A stretch of 64,000 nucleotides of DNA from Erysipelotrichaceae bacterium (GCA_017432005.1 JAFRKA010000006.1:49801-113800); one strand, 5' to 3'; positions 34,804-44,497 are shown, counted from the first letter of the stretch. Notes: generated from the sequence alone by a model not told the origin. Numbers and translations are program-made.

Positions 34804-36018
34804 ATGCTGATAGATAAACTGCTCGATTATGTGCGATATGATACGACTTCTGCGGAAGAATCTGAATCTTTTCCTTCAACGGAAAAACAGTGGAAACTGG
34901 CAGAACATCTTCTTGAAGAACTGAACAGATTGGGTCTGGAAAAGACCTGTCTTGATGAATACTGCTATGTCTACGGTTTTCTGCCGGGTGATGATGATTA
35001 TCTGACCATCGGTCTCAATGCCCATATGGATACTTCTGAACAGGCTTCAGGCACTGATGTAAATCCGCGTGTCATTGAAAACTATGACGGAAGCGATATA
35101 AAACTCAATGATGAGCTTTATACGACCGTTGAGAGATTCCCGAATCTTAAAGACTATGTCGGAAAGACGCTGGTCGTAACAGACGGAAAAACACTGCTTG
35201 GTGCTGATGACAAGGCCGGTATAGCCTGTATCATGGAGACACTCGAAACCCTGATAAATCATCCGGAGATCAAACATGGACCGATATGGGTCTGCTTCTC
35301 GCCGGACGAGGAAGTCGGCAGGGGCACTCTACATTTCAACTATGATCTGTTCAAAGTCGATTTTGCCTATACGGTCGACGGAGACAAGCCTGATCAGATC
35401 GAATATGAGAATTTCAACGGCTCTTCGGCAAACGTCGATATCACCGGTATATCTGTTCATCCGGGATCGGCCAAAGGCAAAATGGTAAATGCATTATGTG
35501 TCGCTCATGAATTCCACAGTATGATGGATCCTGATGCCGTACCGGAGAAGACGGAAGGATATGAAGGCTTCAATTTACTGTTGGGACTTAAGGGTGAAGT
35601 CGGAAGTGCCAGGATGACTTATATCATCAGGAATCATGACAGGAAAAAACTGGAAAAGCAGAAACATGATTTCGAGATCATCAGAGATAAACTTAATGAG
35701 AAATACGGCTACGAAGCTGTTAAGGTCGATATAAAAGATTCATACCGCAACATGAAAGAAAAGTTCGATGGTCATGAAGAGATAATCGATCTGGTGAAGA
35801 AAGCGATGAACGAATGCGGTCTGGAATTCAAGGCCGTGGCGATCAGAGGAGGAACTGACGGTGCGACACTGACCTGGAACGGCATCCTGTGCCCGAATTT
35901 GGGGACTGGCGGTCAGAACTTCCACGGTGTCCATGAATTCTGGTGCAAGGAAGACGGCGAAAAGGTCGTTGAACTGCTGATCAAAATACTGACTATGGCA
36001 AAGAAAAACGCTGAGTGA
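34804..36018 (+). CDS. pepT: Peptidase T (tripeptide aminopeptidase)
   Basis: 404-residue M20 zinc peptidase releasing N-terminal residues from tripeptides. Zn ligands: NAHMDTSEQ near 77, LLGADDKAG near 138, CFSPDEEVGRG near 172, and the dimerisation domain GISVHPGSAKGKMVNA near 215-231; RGGTDGATLTWNG near 350. GGGGGGG stretch before the ATG acts as ribosome binding site. The hairpin after it contains the stop codon. Confidence 0.95.
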   Translation: MLIDKLLDYVRYDTTSAEESESFPSTEKQWKLAEHLLEELNRLGLEKTCLDEYCYVYGFLPGDDDYLTIGLNAHMDTSEQASGTDVNPRVIENYDGSDIKLNDELYTTVERFPNLKDYVGKTLVVTDGKTLLGADDKAGIACIMETLETLINHPEIKHGPIWVCFSPDEEVGRGTLHFNYDLFKVDFAYTVDGDKPDQIEYENFNGSSANVDITGISVHPGSAKGKMVNALCVAHEFHSMMDPDAVPEKTEGYEGFNLLLGLKGEVGSARMTYIIRNHDRKKLEKQKHDFEIIRDKLNEKYGYEAVKVDIKDSYRNMKEKFDGHEEIIDLVKKAMNECGLEFKAVAIRGGTDGATLTWNGILCPNLGTGGQNFHGVHEFWCKEDGEKVVELLIKILTMAKKNAE

Positions 36019-36029
36019 TTCAGCGTTTT
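36005..36029. terminator. Bidirectional terminator containing the pepT stop
   Basis: Stem AAAACGCTGA/TCAGCGTTTT (36005-36014 with 36020-36029), 5-nt loop. It overlaps the stops of both pepT (36016-36018) and pdxA (36028-36030). Confidence 0.8.
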
Positions 36030-36993
36030 ATTCTGCGAGTTTTCTGGCCAGCTGTAACGCTTTTACCAGGCTGTCTTTGCGGGCAATGTTCTTGCCGGCA
36101 ATATCGAAAGCTGTGCCATGATCGACGGAAGTCCTGATGAAAGGCAGACCGCAGGTGATATTGACACCGCTGTCAAAGTCCATAAGTTTAAGCGGGATGT
36201 GTCCCTGATCATGATACATGGAGACGACCAGATCGTATTCTCCTTTATATGCTTTAAGAAAGACGGTATCAGGAGGCAATGGTCCATAGACATCAAGACC
36301 TTCTTTACGTGATTCTTCGATCGCCGGTATGATCTCATCGATCTCTTCGTTTCCGAAAAGACCGTTTTCTCCGGCATGAGGATTGACACCGGCAACGGCG
36401 ATCCTGACTTTTTCATAACCGCCTTTTCTGAGTGTTTCATGCCCCAGTCTAATTACTTCGACGATCCTGCCTTTTTTCACGCGTCTGATCGCTTCAGCCA
36501 GGGAGACATGAGTCGAGACGTGGATCGTTCTGAGCCTGTCTGACCATAGCAGCATCGCATAGCTCTTCGTGCCTGTCAGTTCAGCCAGGATCTCGGTGTG
36601 GCCGGCATAAAGATGGCCACCCAGATGAAGAGCTTCCTTGTTTAAAGGACAGGTCACGACACATGAGACTTTCTGATCCAGGGCATCGTGTATAGCTCTT
36701 TCCAGATATAAATATGCTGAATGACCGCAGATAGCTGAGACTTCTCCGACTTTGAAATCGCCGTATTTCAGATCGTTCGGATCGATGATATTGACGAAAC
36801 CCTGGACCGCTTCGTCCGGTACTTCGATCCGGTTTATTCTCAATCCGTAACCGTATTCATCATTATAAAAAGAAAGTGCATCAGTTGAGCCGTAGATGAT
36901 GACTTTATCCTGATATTCATTCATTACTTTGAGGATGATCTCCGGTCCGACACCGGCAGGATCGCCCATCGTCAGTGCTATAAGTTTTTCCAT
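36028..36993 (-). CDS. pdxA: PdxA-family dehydrogenase (4-hydroxythreonine-4-phosphate dehydrogenase-like)
   Basis: 321 residues. TMGDPAGVGPEI at the N-terminus, CPLNKEALHLGGHLYAGHTE near 120-140, the metal-ligand region VNPHAGENGLFG near 207 and SMYHDQGHIPLK near 262. The family acts in pyridoxal phosphate synthesis or, as the PdxA2 branch, on four-carbon acid-sugar phosphates. No other pdx gene or acid-sugar kinase is in view, so the second role is possible. It overlaps the upstream amidase by 16 bp. Confidence 0.9.
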   Translation of the reverse strand: MEKLIALTMGDPAGVGPEIILKVMNEYQDKVIIYGSTDALSFYNDEYGYGLRINRIEVPDEAVQGFVNIIDPNDLKYGDFKVGEVSAICGHSAYLYLERAIHDALDQKVSCVVTCPLNKEALHLGGHLYAGHTEILAELTGTKSYAMLLWSDRLRTIHVSTHVSLAEAIRRVKKGRIVEVIRLGHETLRKGGYEKVRIAVAGVNPHAGENGLFGNEEIDEIIPAIEESRKEGLDVYGPLPPDTVFLKAYKGEYDLVVSMYHDQGHIPLKLMDFDSGVNITCGLPFIRTSVDHGTAFDIAGKNIARKDSLVKALQLARKLAE

Positions 36994-37910
36994 GGTGAAT
37001 CCGGATCCGGTTTAAGATATTCCTTTCTGATCTTGCATATATAGGGTGAGAAAGGCCCATCATCGCCATGCAACATCGTGCAGCGGGCTTCCATGACCTG
37101 TCCCAGAAGCAGGAAAGCTTCCTGTGGTGTAAAACCGTAATCAACGACCATCCAGTCGATGAGTTCGTGGCATGCTTCCACAAATGAATCTTTTATGTGG
37201 TCATTGTTGGCGATCGTCATGATGTATTCGTCATTCTCCATCCTGATCCATTTGTGAGCTTTGCGTCCTTCGATAAGACTGACCTGCAGTGTAAGTAAAG
37301 CCTGGCATTCGATGGCACCGCCGTGCGATATCTCGCCATCGCCCATGATCGCGTGGCAGTCACCGACATGAAGAAGAGCTCCTTCAGTATTGATGGGCAA
37401 ATAGATGGTCGTTCCTTCAGCGACTTCCTGAACATCCATATTGCCGCCGTTTTCATAGGCGTATTGCGTGGTCTGTGCTCTATCAGACGGTGCTGTAGCG
37501 ATCGTACCGATCATCGGTCGTATCGGAAGTTTCAGTACATCTGACCATATTATGTGATCTTCGTCGATCGTGACGGTCTTTGTCACTACGTCCCAGTCAT
37601 TGGGATAGATGAGCTGGGAAAGTCTGTTTCTCCAGCCCGCAAAACCGGTGTAGCCCAGCTTCATCGGTTTTATCTCTATGATATTGACCGCAAGCGTATC
37701 GCCCGGTCTGGCGCCTTCTACTTTAATGACGGTGCACAGATTAGGACCTTTGGATTTGGATGGATCCCAAAGATCATCAATAGAGTTGAGCCATGTGCCG
37801 CCGTTGAGCTGTGTCTCAACCTGAAAAAGTTCACCCGGAGCTACACACAGAGCCGGCTGATTATCTTTTGAAAGTGTATTATATACATTGTCTCTTCTGG
37901 CGATCTTCAT
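36978..37910 (-). CDS. Acetamidase/formamidase family protein
   Basis: 310 residues of the FmdA_AmdA family, which hydrolyse short amides to ammonia and acid. Signatures: GARPGDTLAVNIIEI near 76, a central GTIATAP, GGNMDVQEVAEGTTIYLPI near 153, GALLHVGDCHAIMGDGEI near 178-196, and a C-terminal region from TPQEAFLLLG. TATACT lies 12 bases before the ATG with no clear ribosome binding site. It is first in a two-gene operon with pdxA. Confidence 0.9.
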   Translation of the reverse strand: MKIARRDNVYNTLSKDNQPALCVAPGELFQVETQLNGGTWLNSIDDLWDPSKSKGPNLCTVIKVEGARPGDTLAVNIIEIKPMKLGYTGFAGWRNRLSQLIYPNDWDVVTKTVTIDEDHIIWSDVLKLPIRPMIGTIATAPSDRAQTTQYAYENGGNMDVQEVAEGTTIYLPINTEGALLHVGDCHAIMGDGEISHGGAIECQALLTLQVSLIEGRKAHKWIRMENDEYIMTIANNDHIKDSFVEACHELIDWMVVDYGFTPQEAFLLLGQVMEARCTMLHGDDGPFSPYICKIRKEYLKPDPDSPWKNL

Positions 37911-37935
37911 GATTGATGATTAAGTATATAATAGC

Positions 37936-37964
37936 TTGAAAACAAAAAAGAAATCCAGTAGAAT
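37936..37964 (+). promoter_or_regulatory. Promoter of the rimP-nusA-infB operon
   Basis: TTGAAA (37936-37941), 17-bp spacer, TAGAAT (37959-37964). The start site would be near 37971, giving a leader of about 48 nt that contains the hairpin at 37977-37998. Confidence 0.75.
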
Positions 37965-37976
37965 AATCAGTGTATA

Positions 37977-37998
37977 AAGGAGCGAGATATCGCTCCTT
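37977..37998 (+). promoter_or_regulatory. Hairpin in the rimP-nusA leader (possible attenuator)
   Basis: Perfect 9-bp stem AAGGAGCGA/TCGCTCCTT with loop GATA, followed by AATTGTTGTTTT. The position just after the predicted start and before rimP would suit a transcription attenuator, perhaps autoregulated by NusA. The T tract is interrupted, so it may instead be a 5' stabilising hairpin. Confidence 0.5.
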
Positions 37999-38018
37999 AA
38001 TTGTTGTTTTGGAGGGTT

Positions 38019-38456
38019 ATGAATCTGGAAAAGATCAAAGCTGCACTGAATGATTTCGTGCAGAACAGAAATCTTAAACTGTTTGACATCGCATATCGCC
38101 GCAACGACAATACCTTGAGCGTACTGCTCGATGAGAAACTGTCGATGGATGAGCTTGAAGTGATCTCTGCCGAGATCTCAAAGTTCCTGGATCAGTATGA
38201 TGATGATTTTGAAGGCAACTATTTCCTCGATGTATCGACGGTCGGTGTCGAGAGACCGATCAGGAACGAAGAAGAACTGAAAGAAGCTATCGGTTCATAC
38301 ATCTATGTGAAAGAGGGCAAGCAAGAGTACTATGGCACCCTGAACAGTTTTGAAGACGGGATCATGGAACTCGAAACAAAAGACAAAAACCGCAGCAAGC
38401 TGGTGAAGATCGAATATCAGAAAGCCAAAGGACTGCGTTATGCCGTTAGATTTTAA
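38019..38456 (+). CDS. rimP: Ribosome maturation factor RimP
   Basis: 145 residues. Two-domain 30S assembly factor; signature VISAEISKFLDQYDDDFEGN followed by YFLDVSTVGVERPI (the usual LEVSSPGLxRPL) near 62-80. ATG 38019 is chosen since GGAGGG lies 4-9 bases upstream; an in-frame upstream ATG has no site. First gene of the nusA operon. Confidence 0.92.
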   Translation: MNLEKIKAALNDFVQNRNLKLFDIAYRRNDNTLSVLLDEKLSMDELEVISAEISKFLDQYDDDFEGNYFLDVSTVGVERPIRNEEELKEAIGSYIYVKEGKQEYYGTLNSFEDGIMELETKDKNRSKLVKIEYQKAKGLRYAVRF

Positions 38457-38468
38457 AGGAGAATAAAA

Positions 38469-40235
38469 ATGAGTGGCATCAGTTTAAAAAACAAGAACTT
38501 TATTGACGGAATGAGACTTTTCGAGGAGGACCGCAAGGTCGATCCTGAATTCGTCATTGAAACGCTGAAGGAAGCGATCGCCAAGACTTATCAGAAGCAC
38601 ATCGACGCACCGGAAGCGATGGTCAGAGTGAGTATCGAAAAGAATGAGATGCATGTTTATCATCAGCTGATGGTCGTTGATGACGAGACCGAGACTTTTG
38701 ATGAGACGCTGGATATCCTTTTATCCGAAGCTGTCAAGATCAATCCGGAAGCCAAGGTCGGCGATCTGATCGAAGAAGAAGTAGATTTCAACGAGATCGG
38801 ACGTACTTCCATCAACGTTGCCAAACAGATGCTGAAACAACGTATCAAGGAATACGAAAAACAGCGTGTCTATGATGAATACAAGGATAAGGAATATGAT
38901 CTGATCTCCGGTATCATCAAGACGATCGAAGAAAAATTCATTCTCGTCGATATCAAGAACACGATCGGTATCCTGCTGAAGTCGGAGCAGATCCCTGGTG
39001 AGACATATCGTGAAGGCCAGTCCATCAGATGTATCATCAAGGAAGTTTCCAAGAACTCCAAGGGTTCCCAAGTCGTTCTTTCACGTGCCGATGCCATTTT
39101 TGTCAAACGTCTGTTTGAAAAAGAAGTACCGGAGATCGCTCAGGGTCTCGTTGAGATCAAGGCGATCGCCAGAGATGCGGGCGAAAGGACCAAGATGGCC
39201 GTTTATTCCCGCAATGATGATGTCGATGCGATCGGTGCCTGCATCGGTCCGAGAGGATCACGCGTCCAGGCCGTCATCGGCGAGATCAAGGGTGAAAAAG
39301 TCGATGTCTTTGAATGGAACGATGACATCGGTGAACTGGTCAAGAACGCTTTAGCTCCGGCAGAAGTCAAGGCCTGCTTCTATGCAAGCGAAAAGACTGA
39401 TCCGGAACTGACGGCAGAAGCGATCGAAGAGTATGACAAATACAACAAGCGTCCGCTGGTCGTCATCGTTGATGATGACAAGCTTTCAGTCGCCATCGGC
39501 AAGCGCGGCAAGAACGCCAAACTGGCGGTCAAGCTGACCAACCGCAAGATCGATATCAAGACCGAGAGCGAGATCGAAGAGCTCGGCATCGATGTCGATG
39601 AAGAAGTGATGCAGTTCAAGGCTGATCAGATCAGGATCATCAAGGAAAGAGAAAAAAAGGAATTCCTCAAGCGTCAGGAAGAAGCTGTCAGACGTAATGC
39701 CGAATTTGAAGAGGAACTGGCAGCCAATGATACAGGCTTTGATGAGAGCGTCATCGAAGAGATGGATCTTGGCAAGGTCGATGAAGTCGTAGCGATCAAG
39801 ACAGATACCAAGGAAACGGTCAAAGAAGCTGTTGAAGAGACAAAGCCTGAAGAAACAGTTCCTGAAAAGAAGGAAGAAGTAAAGACGGAAGAAAAGACCG
39901 AGGAAGTCAAGGAAGAGCCGAAGAAGAAAGAACCGCGCAAGCCGTTGACTCCGAAGACTGAATACAAGTCCAAGTTTGAAGACTTTGCGGATGCTTCCAA
40001 GAAGGAAGAAAACAAGCCGGAGACCAAGAGACGCCGCAAGAAAGATGATGAGGATCGCCGTATGAGAGCTGAAGATCTGGAAAAGAAGGAATACGACGAG
40101 AAGTTCAAACCGGTCTATTCTGATGAGGAACTCGAAGAGATCGAAGCTCAGGAAGCTGAAGAAGCTGAAAACTCCTGGATCAACGATGATGATATCGACT
40201 TCGATGAATACGAGGATTACTACGAGGAGAACTGA
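38469..40235 (+). CDS. nusA: Transcription factor NusA with a long charged C-terminal extension
   Basis: 588 residues, against about 350-400 in most Firmicutes. N-terminal polymerase-binding domain (about 1-130), S1 domain (about 135-200), KH1 with GACIGPRGSRVQAV near 255, and KH2 with LSVAIGKRGKNAKLAVKLT near 340-357. From about residue 380 a tail of about 200 residues is rich in Glu/Lys with repeated KPEE/KTEEK-type segments and ends in a very acidic NDDDIDFDEYEDYYEEN. It controls pausing, termination and antitermination. Good ribosome binding site (AAAGGAGA). Confidence 0.95.
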   Translation: MSGISLKNKNFIDGMRLFEEDRKVDPEFVIETLKEAIAKTYQKHIDAPEAMVRVSIEKNEMHVYHQLMVVDDETETFDETLDILLSEAVKINPEAKVGDLIEEEVDFNEIGRTSINVAKQMLKQRIKEYEKQRVYDEYKDKEYDLISGIIKTIEEKFILVDIKNTIGILLKSEQIPGETYREGQSIRCIIKEVSKNSKGSQVVLSRADAIFVKRLFEKEVPEIAQGLVEIKAIARDAGERTKMAVYSRNDDVDAIGACIGPRGSRVQAVIGEIKGEKVDVFEWNDDIGELVKNALAPAEVKACFYASEKTDPELTAEAIEEYDKYNKRPLVVIVDDDKLSVAIGKRGKNAKLAVKLTNRKIDIKTESEIEELGIDVDEEVMQFKADQIRIIKEREKKEFLKRQEEAVRRNAEFEEELAANDTGFDESVIEEMDLGKVDEVVAIKTDTKETVKEAVEETKPEETVPEKKEEVKTEEKTEEVKEEPKKKEPRKPLTPKTEYKSKFEDFADASKKEENKPETKRRRKKDDEDRRMRAEDLEKKEYDEKFKPVYSDEELEEIEAQEAEEAENSWINDDDIDFDEYEDYYEEN

Positions 40236-40492
40236 TGAAAAAGATACCAATGCGCAGATGTCTGGCGACAAACGAGTCTTTTCCCAAGAAAGAACTCTTG
40301 CGTATTGTCAGAACTCCGGAAGGAGAAGTTAAAGTCGATCTGAGCGGCAAGCTCAACGGCAAAGGCGCTTATATCTCAAAAAGCGCTGAAGCATTAAAGC
40401 TTGCCCGCCAGAAGAAAGTGCTCAACAGAGCTCTGGAAGTTGAGATCCCGGAAGAGATCTATGAGGAGATCGAAAGGATCATCAATGGATGA
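40235..40492 (+). CDS. rnpM: YlxR/RnpM family RNA-binding protein
   Basis: 85 residues. Signature IPMRRCLATNESFPKKELLRIV and DLSGKLNGKGAYISKSAEAL match the YlxR (RnpM, RNase P modulator) family. The start ATG overlaps the nusA stop by one base, and the end overlaps ylxQ, as in the conserved nusA-ylxR-ylxQ-infB order. Confidence 0.9.
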   Translation: MKKIPMRRCLATNESFPKKELLRIVRTPEGEVKVDLSGKLNGKGAYISKSAEALKLARQKKVLNRALEVEIPEEIYEEIERIING

Positions 40493-40769
40493 CGTTCTGC
40501 AGACGCTGGGTTTTGTACGGAAAGCCGGTAAGATCATACTGGGCGAAGAAGTACTGAAACAGGCTTCAAAGATAAAACTGATGTTCATTGCATCGGATAT
40601 CTCTGAAAAAAGCAGAGAACGTCTGGAAAAGAAGTGTTTCTATTATCAGATAAAACACGTGGACAGCTATACCGGAAAGCAGCTGTCGGATGCCATAGGA
40701 CGTAACAATGTGAAAGTTCTTGGTATTGCCGACAGAAACTTTGCGGATATGCTGAATAAAAAGTTATAA
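40485..40769 (+). CDS. ylxQ: L7Ae-like ribosomal protein YlxQ
   Basis: 94 residues of the L7Ae/L30e family, a kink-turn RNA-binding fold: LQTLGFVRKAGKIILGEEVL near 5-24 and IKLMFIASDISEKSRERLEKKC. ATG 40485 overlaps the rnpM stop by 8 bases. Function unresolved, but operon position is conserved in Firmicutes. Confidence 0.88.
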   Translation: MDDVLQTLGFVRKAGKIILGEEVLKQASKIKLMFIASDISEKSRERLEKKCFYYQIKHVDSYTGKQLSDAIGRNNVKVLGIADRNFADMLNKKL

Positions 40770-40787
40770 AAGAAAAAGGAGGTTGCC

Positions 40788-42629
40788 ATGGCTAAACAGA
40801 CATATAAAAAGCATCTGAACAGAAAACCGCGCGGAGCCAATAATAACACCAGGACATTCGAGCGTAAACCTGTTGAAAAAATCGATGCGATCACCTATCA
40901 GGAAGGGATCACCGTAGGAGATCTTGCGGCTAAGCTGCACCGTAATTCTTCGGAGATCATCAAGATCCTCTTTATGCTTGGCAAGATGGTGACCATCAAT
41001 TCTCAGCTGGAAGACGAAAATGTCGAACTCGTCTGTATGGAATTCGGCATCGACGCCAGCAAGGAAGAGCCGAAGGAAGATGAGACGCTGCTGGATACTG
41101 AAGAAGATGATCCGAACGATCTCGTCGAAAGAGCGCCGATCGTCACGATCATGGGCCATGTCGACCATGGTAAGACGACATTACTCGACTACATCCGCAA
41201 TTCACGTGTCGTTGAAGGTGAATTCGGCGGTATCACTCAGCATATCGGTGCCTATCAGGTAAAAGTCAATGACAAGCTGGTCACTTTCCTGGATACGCCT
41301 GGCCATGAAGCATTCACGGCCATGCGCGCCAGAGGTGCAAGTGTTACGGATATCGCTATCATCGTCGTCGCAGCCGATGACGGTGTGATGCCTCAGACGA
41401 TCGAAGCGGTCGACCATGCCAAAGCGGCCGGTGTTCCGATCATCGTTGCGGTAAACAAGATGGATAAAGCCGGAGCCAATCCGGAAAAGGTCATGAATTC
41501 CATGTCCGAACTCGGACTGATGCCGGAAGAATGGGGTGGAGATACGATCTATGTACAGTGTTCTGCCAAGACCGGTATGGGCGTTCAGGACATTCTGGAG
41601 ACGATCCTGGTCGTTGCCGAAGTAAGAGATCTCAAAGCCAATCCAAAGAAGCTCGCTACCGGTACAGTTATCGAAGCCAAACTCGATAAGGGCAGAGGTC
41701 CTGTCTCGACTTTATTGGTCCAGAACGGTACCTTGAAACAGTCTGATTCCATCGTTGTCGGAACATGTTACGGTAAAGTCCGTAAGATGACTGACGATAT
41801 GGGCAGAGAGATCACTGAAGCTTTACCGGGCACACCGGTAGAGATCATCGGTCTCAATGATGTACCGGTCGCCGGAGATAACTTCAAAGTCTTCGAAGAT
41901 GACAAGGATGCCAGAGCAGTAGCTCAGGCCCGTGCCAGAGCGAAACTGGAAAAAGAACGCAAGACGACTGTCGCCATGACGCTCGATGATCTGAAATCGC
42001 AGATCGATGCTGGTGACGTCAAGGAGATCCCTGTCATCGTCAAATCCGATGTCACAGGTACAGCTGAAGCTGTCGCTTCATCCTTAAGCAAGATCGATGT
42101 CGGCGGTGTCAAAGTCAACGTCATCAGAAGGGCTGCCGGTACGATCAATGAATCTGACGTCATTCTAGCTTCCGTTTCACATGCGGTCATCTACGGTTTC
42201 AATGTTAGACCGGATGCGAATGTCCGCAAGAAAGCCCAGGATGAAGGTGTTGAGATCAGACTTCACAACATCATCTACAAGGCTGTCGAAGAGATGGAAG
42301 CAGCCATGAAGGGTATGCTGGAACCGGTATTTGAAGAAGTCATCATCGGTCAGGCTGAGGTCAGAAAGACCTATAAAGTATCTAAGATCGGTACGATCGC
42401 CGGATGTATGGTCACTGAAGGCAAGATTGTCAGAGACTGCGGAGTGCGTCTGATCAGAGACGGTATCGTCATCTATACCGGAAAGCTCGGTTCTTTGAGA
42501 AGATTCGAAAACGATGCCAAGGAAGTAGCTGAAGGCTATGAATGTGGTATGACGATCGAGAATTTCAACGATATCAAGGAACTGGACATTATTGAAGGAT
42601 ATGTTGACCAGGAGGTCAAAGCTGACTGA
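40788..42629 (+). CDS. infB: Translation initiation factor IF-2
   Basis: 613 residues, near the shortest for IF-2: a brief basic N-terminus (about 1-35) instead of the long variable domain, then an IF2N domain ([20 protein letters not shown]) and the G domain from about 115 with [27 protein letters not shown] and SAKTG; domains II-IV follow, with [17 protein letters not shown] in domain III. AAGGAGG precedes the ATG. The stop overlaps rbfA. Confidence 0.97.
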   Translation: MAKQTYKKHLNRKPRGANNNTRTFERKPVEKIDAITYQEGITVGDLAAKLHRNSSEIIKILFMLGKMVTINSQLEDENVELVCMEFGIDASKEEPKEDETLLDTEEDDPNDLVERAPIVTIMGHVDHGKTTLLDYIRNSRVVEGEFGGITQHIGAYQVKVNDKLVTFLDTPGHEAFTAMRARGASVTDIAIIVVAADDGVMPQTIEAVDHAKAAGVPIIVAVNKMDKAGANPEKVMNSMSELGLMPEEWGGDTIYVQCSAKTGMGVQDILETILVVAEVRDLKANPKKLATGTVIEAKLDKGRGPVSTLLVQNGTLKQSDSIVVGTCYGKVRKMTDDMGREITEALPGTPVEIIGLNDVPVAGDNFKVFEDDKDARAVAQARARAKLEKERKTTVAMTLDDLKSQIDAGDVKEIPVIVKSDVTGTAEAVASSLSKIDVGGVKVNVIRRAAGTINESDVILASVSHAVIYGFNVRPDANVRKKAQDEGVEIRLHNIIYKAVEEMEAAMKGMLEPVFEEVIIGQAEVRKTYKVSKIGTIAGCMVTEGKIVRDCGVRLIRDGIVIYTGKLGSLRRFENDAKEVAEGYECGMTIENFNDIKELDIIEGYVDQEVKAD

Positions 42630-42955
42630 TGGCCAGGACTGATAAACTTGATTCCATCCTGATGAGAGAACTTTCAGTGATCATCTCACAGGAGATCAAT
42701 GATCCCAAGATCGGTTTTCCGACAGTTACGGAAGTCGATGTAGCTCCTGATCTCAATACAGCCAAGGTCTATGTATCTTTTCTAGGCAAGAACTACAAAA
42801 AAAGAGACGGACTTGAAGCTTTAAGAAGAGCCAAGGGTCACATCAAGAGCGAACTGGCCAAGAGGATCAGGATCCGCAAGATCCCTGATCTGACTTTCAT
42901 CGTCGATGATACTCTCGATAAGGCTGACAGGATCGAAGAAATACTGAAAAAATAA
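42629..42955 (+). CDS. rbfA: Ribosome-binding factor A
   Basis: 108 residues, KH-like fold that aids 16S rRNA maturation. Family pattern: ISQEINDPKIGFPTVTEVDV, DLNTAKVYVSFLG, a helix region LRRAKGHIKSELAKRIRIRK and DLTFIVDDTLDKADRIEEIL. Starts one base inside the infB stop. Last gene of the operon, followed by a terminator. Confidence 0.94.
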   Translation: MARTDKLDSILMRELSVIISQEINDPKIGFPTVTEVDVAPDLNTAKVYVSFLGKNYKKRDGLEALRRAKGHIKSELAKRIRIRKIPDLTFIVDDTLDKADRIEEILKK

Positions 42956-42981
42956 AATGGCGCTTTCAAACGCCATTTTTT
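42954..42981 (+). terminator. Terminator of the nusA-infB-rbfA operon
   Basis: TGGCG (42958-42962) pairs with CGCCA (42971-42975), extended by flanking AAAA/TTTT, and a T6 run follows. The next gene's ribosome binding site lies directly after. Confidence 0.78.
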
Positions 42982-42994
42982 GAAGGAGAAAAAA

Positions 42995-44497
42995 ATGAAC
43001 AGAAAACAGGCACTAAAGATCTACAACGATCAGATCGAAAAGATCAGAGCTTATACGCTGGTCTTGTCAACAACGTCATTCGACCGTCTGACGATCGCTC
43101 CGGTCAAAGGAAACAGCTATCGCAACAGGATGCTGAGTATCGTCGAAGGCGAAGCTTACAGTCTGCAGACAGACAAAGAATTCATCGAAGCAGTAAAGTA
43201 TCTTAAAACCCAGGATCTCGGTGAAGTCATGAACAGAGAGATCTTCCTGGCAAACAAGACATTGGACGATCTCATCAGATTCAGCAAAGAAGAGATCATG
43301 GAATTCTCTTTTGCGCAGATGCAGGGCAATGACGCCTGGTACAAGGCCAAGATGAAGAAAGACTATGCGATCTTTGAACCGTATCTGCTCAGAATAATCG
43401 AACTGTCCAAAAAACGTCTGAAGAAACGTGATCAGAGCAAAAAGCCATACGATCTTCTGCTTGATGATTTTGAAGAAGGAATGACGATGAACAAATATGA
43501 TGAATTCTTCGGACTCATCAAGAAGGAACTGCTTCCGCTGATAAAAAAGATCGACCGGAAGAAAGACTGCATCGATGATTCCTTCCTGTATAAATACTAC
43601 CCGGCTGAAAAACAGGCACTGTTCTCAAAAGAGATCATGAAGTATCTGCATTTCGATCCTTCCTGGGGCTATCTGGGACTTACGGAACATCCTTTTACAA
43701 ATGCACTGTCACGAAACGATGTCCGTGTTACGACCAATTATGATGAACACGATATCAGTGCTGCAATTTTCTCTCTGATCCATGAATGCGGACACGGTTT
43801 CTATGAACATCAGACTGATAAAGGATTCGATAAATACCTGTATCTCAACAATATGTCTTCCGGCATGCATGAATCACAGTCACGTTTCTTTGAAAACTAT
43901 CTCGGCAAGAGAGAATCGTTCTTCAAGCTTTTGTATCCGAAACTGCAGAAGATCTTCCCGGAGAACCTGAAAGATGTGACTCTGGAGCAGTTCATCAGAG
44001 CCGTAAACGCTTCGAAGTGTTCACTGATCAGAACGGAAGCGGATGAACTGACTTATCCGATCCATATCCTGATCCGATATGAGATAGAAAAAGATATCTT
44101 TGCGGGCAAGATCGATCTTAGTCAGCTGGATAAGATCTGGAACGAGAAATACAGAAAGTATCTTGGCGTGGAAGTGAAGAACGACAGTGAAGGCATCCTG
44201 CAGGATATTCACTGGTCGGATGCATCCTTCGGTTATTTCCCGACCTACGCTTTAGGCAGTGCGATAGGAGCACAGATCATCAATAAAATGGAGAAGGATC
44301 TGGATCTTGATTCATTGCTGTCAAAAGGAAAGTTCAGTACTGTTACAGCTTATCTGAAGGACAACATCCAGAAATATGCTGCACTGTATACTTTTGATGA
44401 GATCCTGAGAAGATACACCGGTGAGGGATTTAATCCGCATTACTATATAGATTATCTCAAAAACAAATACAGCCGTCTTTACGGAGTAGAAAAGTGA
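42995..44497 (+). CDS. M32 family carboxypeptidase (Taq-type)
   Basis: 500 residues. Zinc motif HECGHGFYEHQ near 261-271, HESQSRFFENY near 293-303 and SFGYFPTYALGSAIGAQ near 410-426 are M32 hallmarks. A cytosolic carboxypeptidase for peptide turnover. ATG 42995 has GAAGGAG 7 bases upstream; an in-frame TTG at 42980 overlaps that site. Overlaps add by 4 bp. Confidence 0.93.
   Translation: MNRKQALKIYNDQIEKIRAYTLVLSTTSFDRLTIAPVKGNSYRNRMLSIVEGEAYSLQTDKEFIEAVKYLKTQDLGEVMNREIFLANKTLDDLIRFSKEEIMEFSFAQMQGNDAWYKAKMKKDYAIFEPYLLRIIELSKKRLKKRDQSKKPYDLLLDDFEEGMTMNKYDEFFGLIKKELLPLIKKIDRKKDCIDDSFLYKYYPAEKQALFSKEIMKYLHFDPSWGYLGLTEHPFTNALSRNDVRVTTNYDEHDISAAIFSLIHECGHGFYEHQTDKGFDKYLYLNNMSSGMHESQSRFFENYLGKRESFFKLLYPKLQKIFPENLKDVTLEQFIRAVNASKCSLIRTEADELTYPIHILIRYEIEKDIFAGKIDLSQLDKIWNEKYRKYLGVEVKNDSEGILQDIHWSDASFGYFPTYALGSAIGAQIINKMEKDLDLDSLLSKGKFSTVTAYLKDNIQKYAALYTFDEILRRYTGEGFNPHYYIDYLKNKYSRLYGVEK

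Noticed and set aside
39486..40271. Long minus-strand frame opposite nusA (261 codons)
   Set aside because: It arises from the Glu/Lys-rich codon pattern of the NusA tail; its translation is a low-complexity Phe/Leu run with no ribosome binding site.
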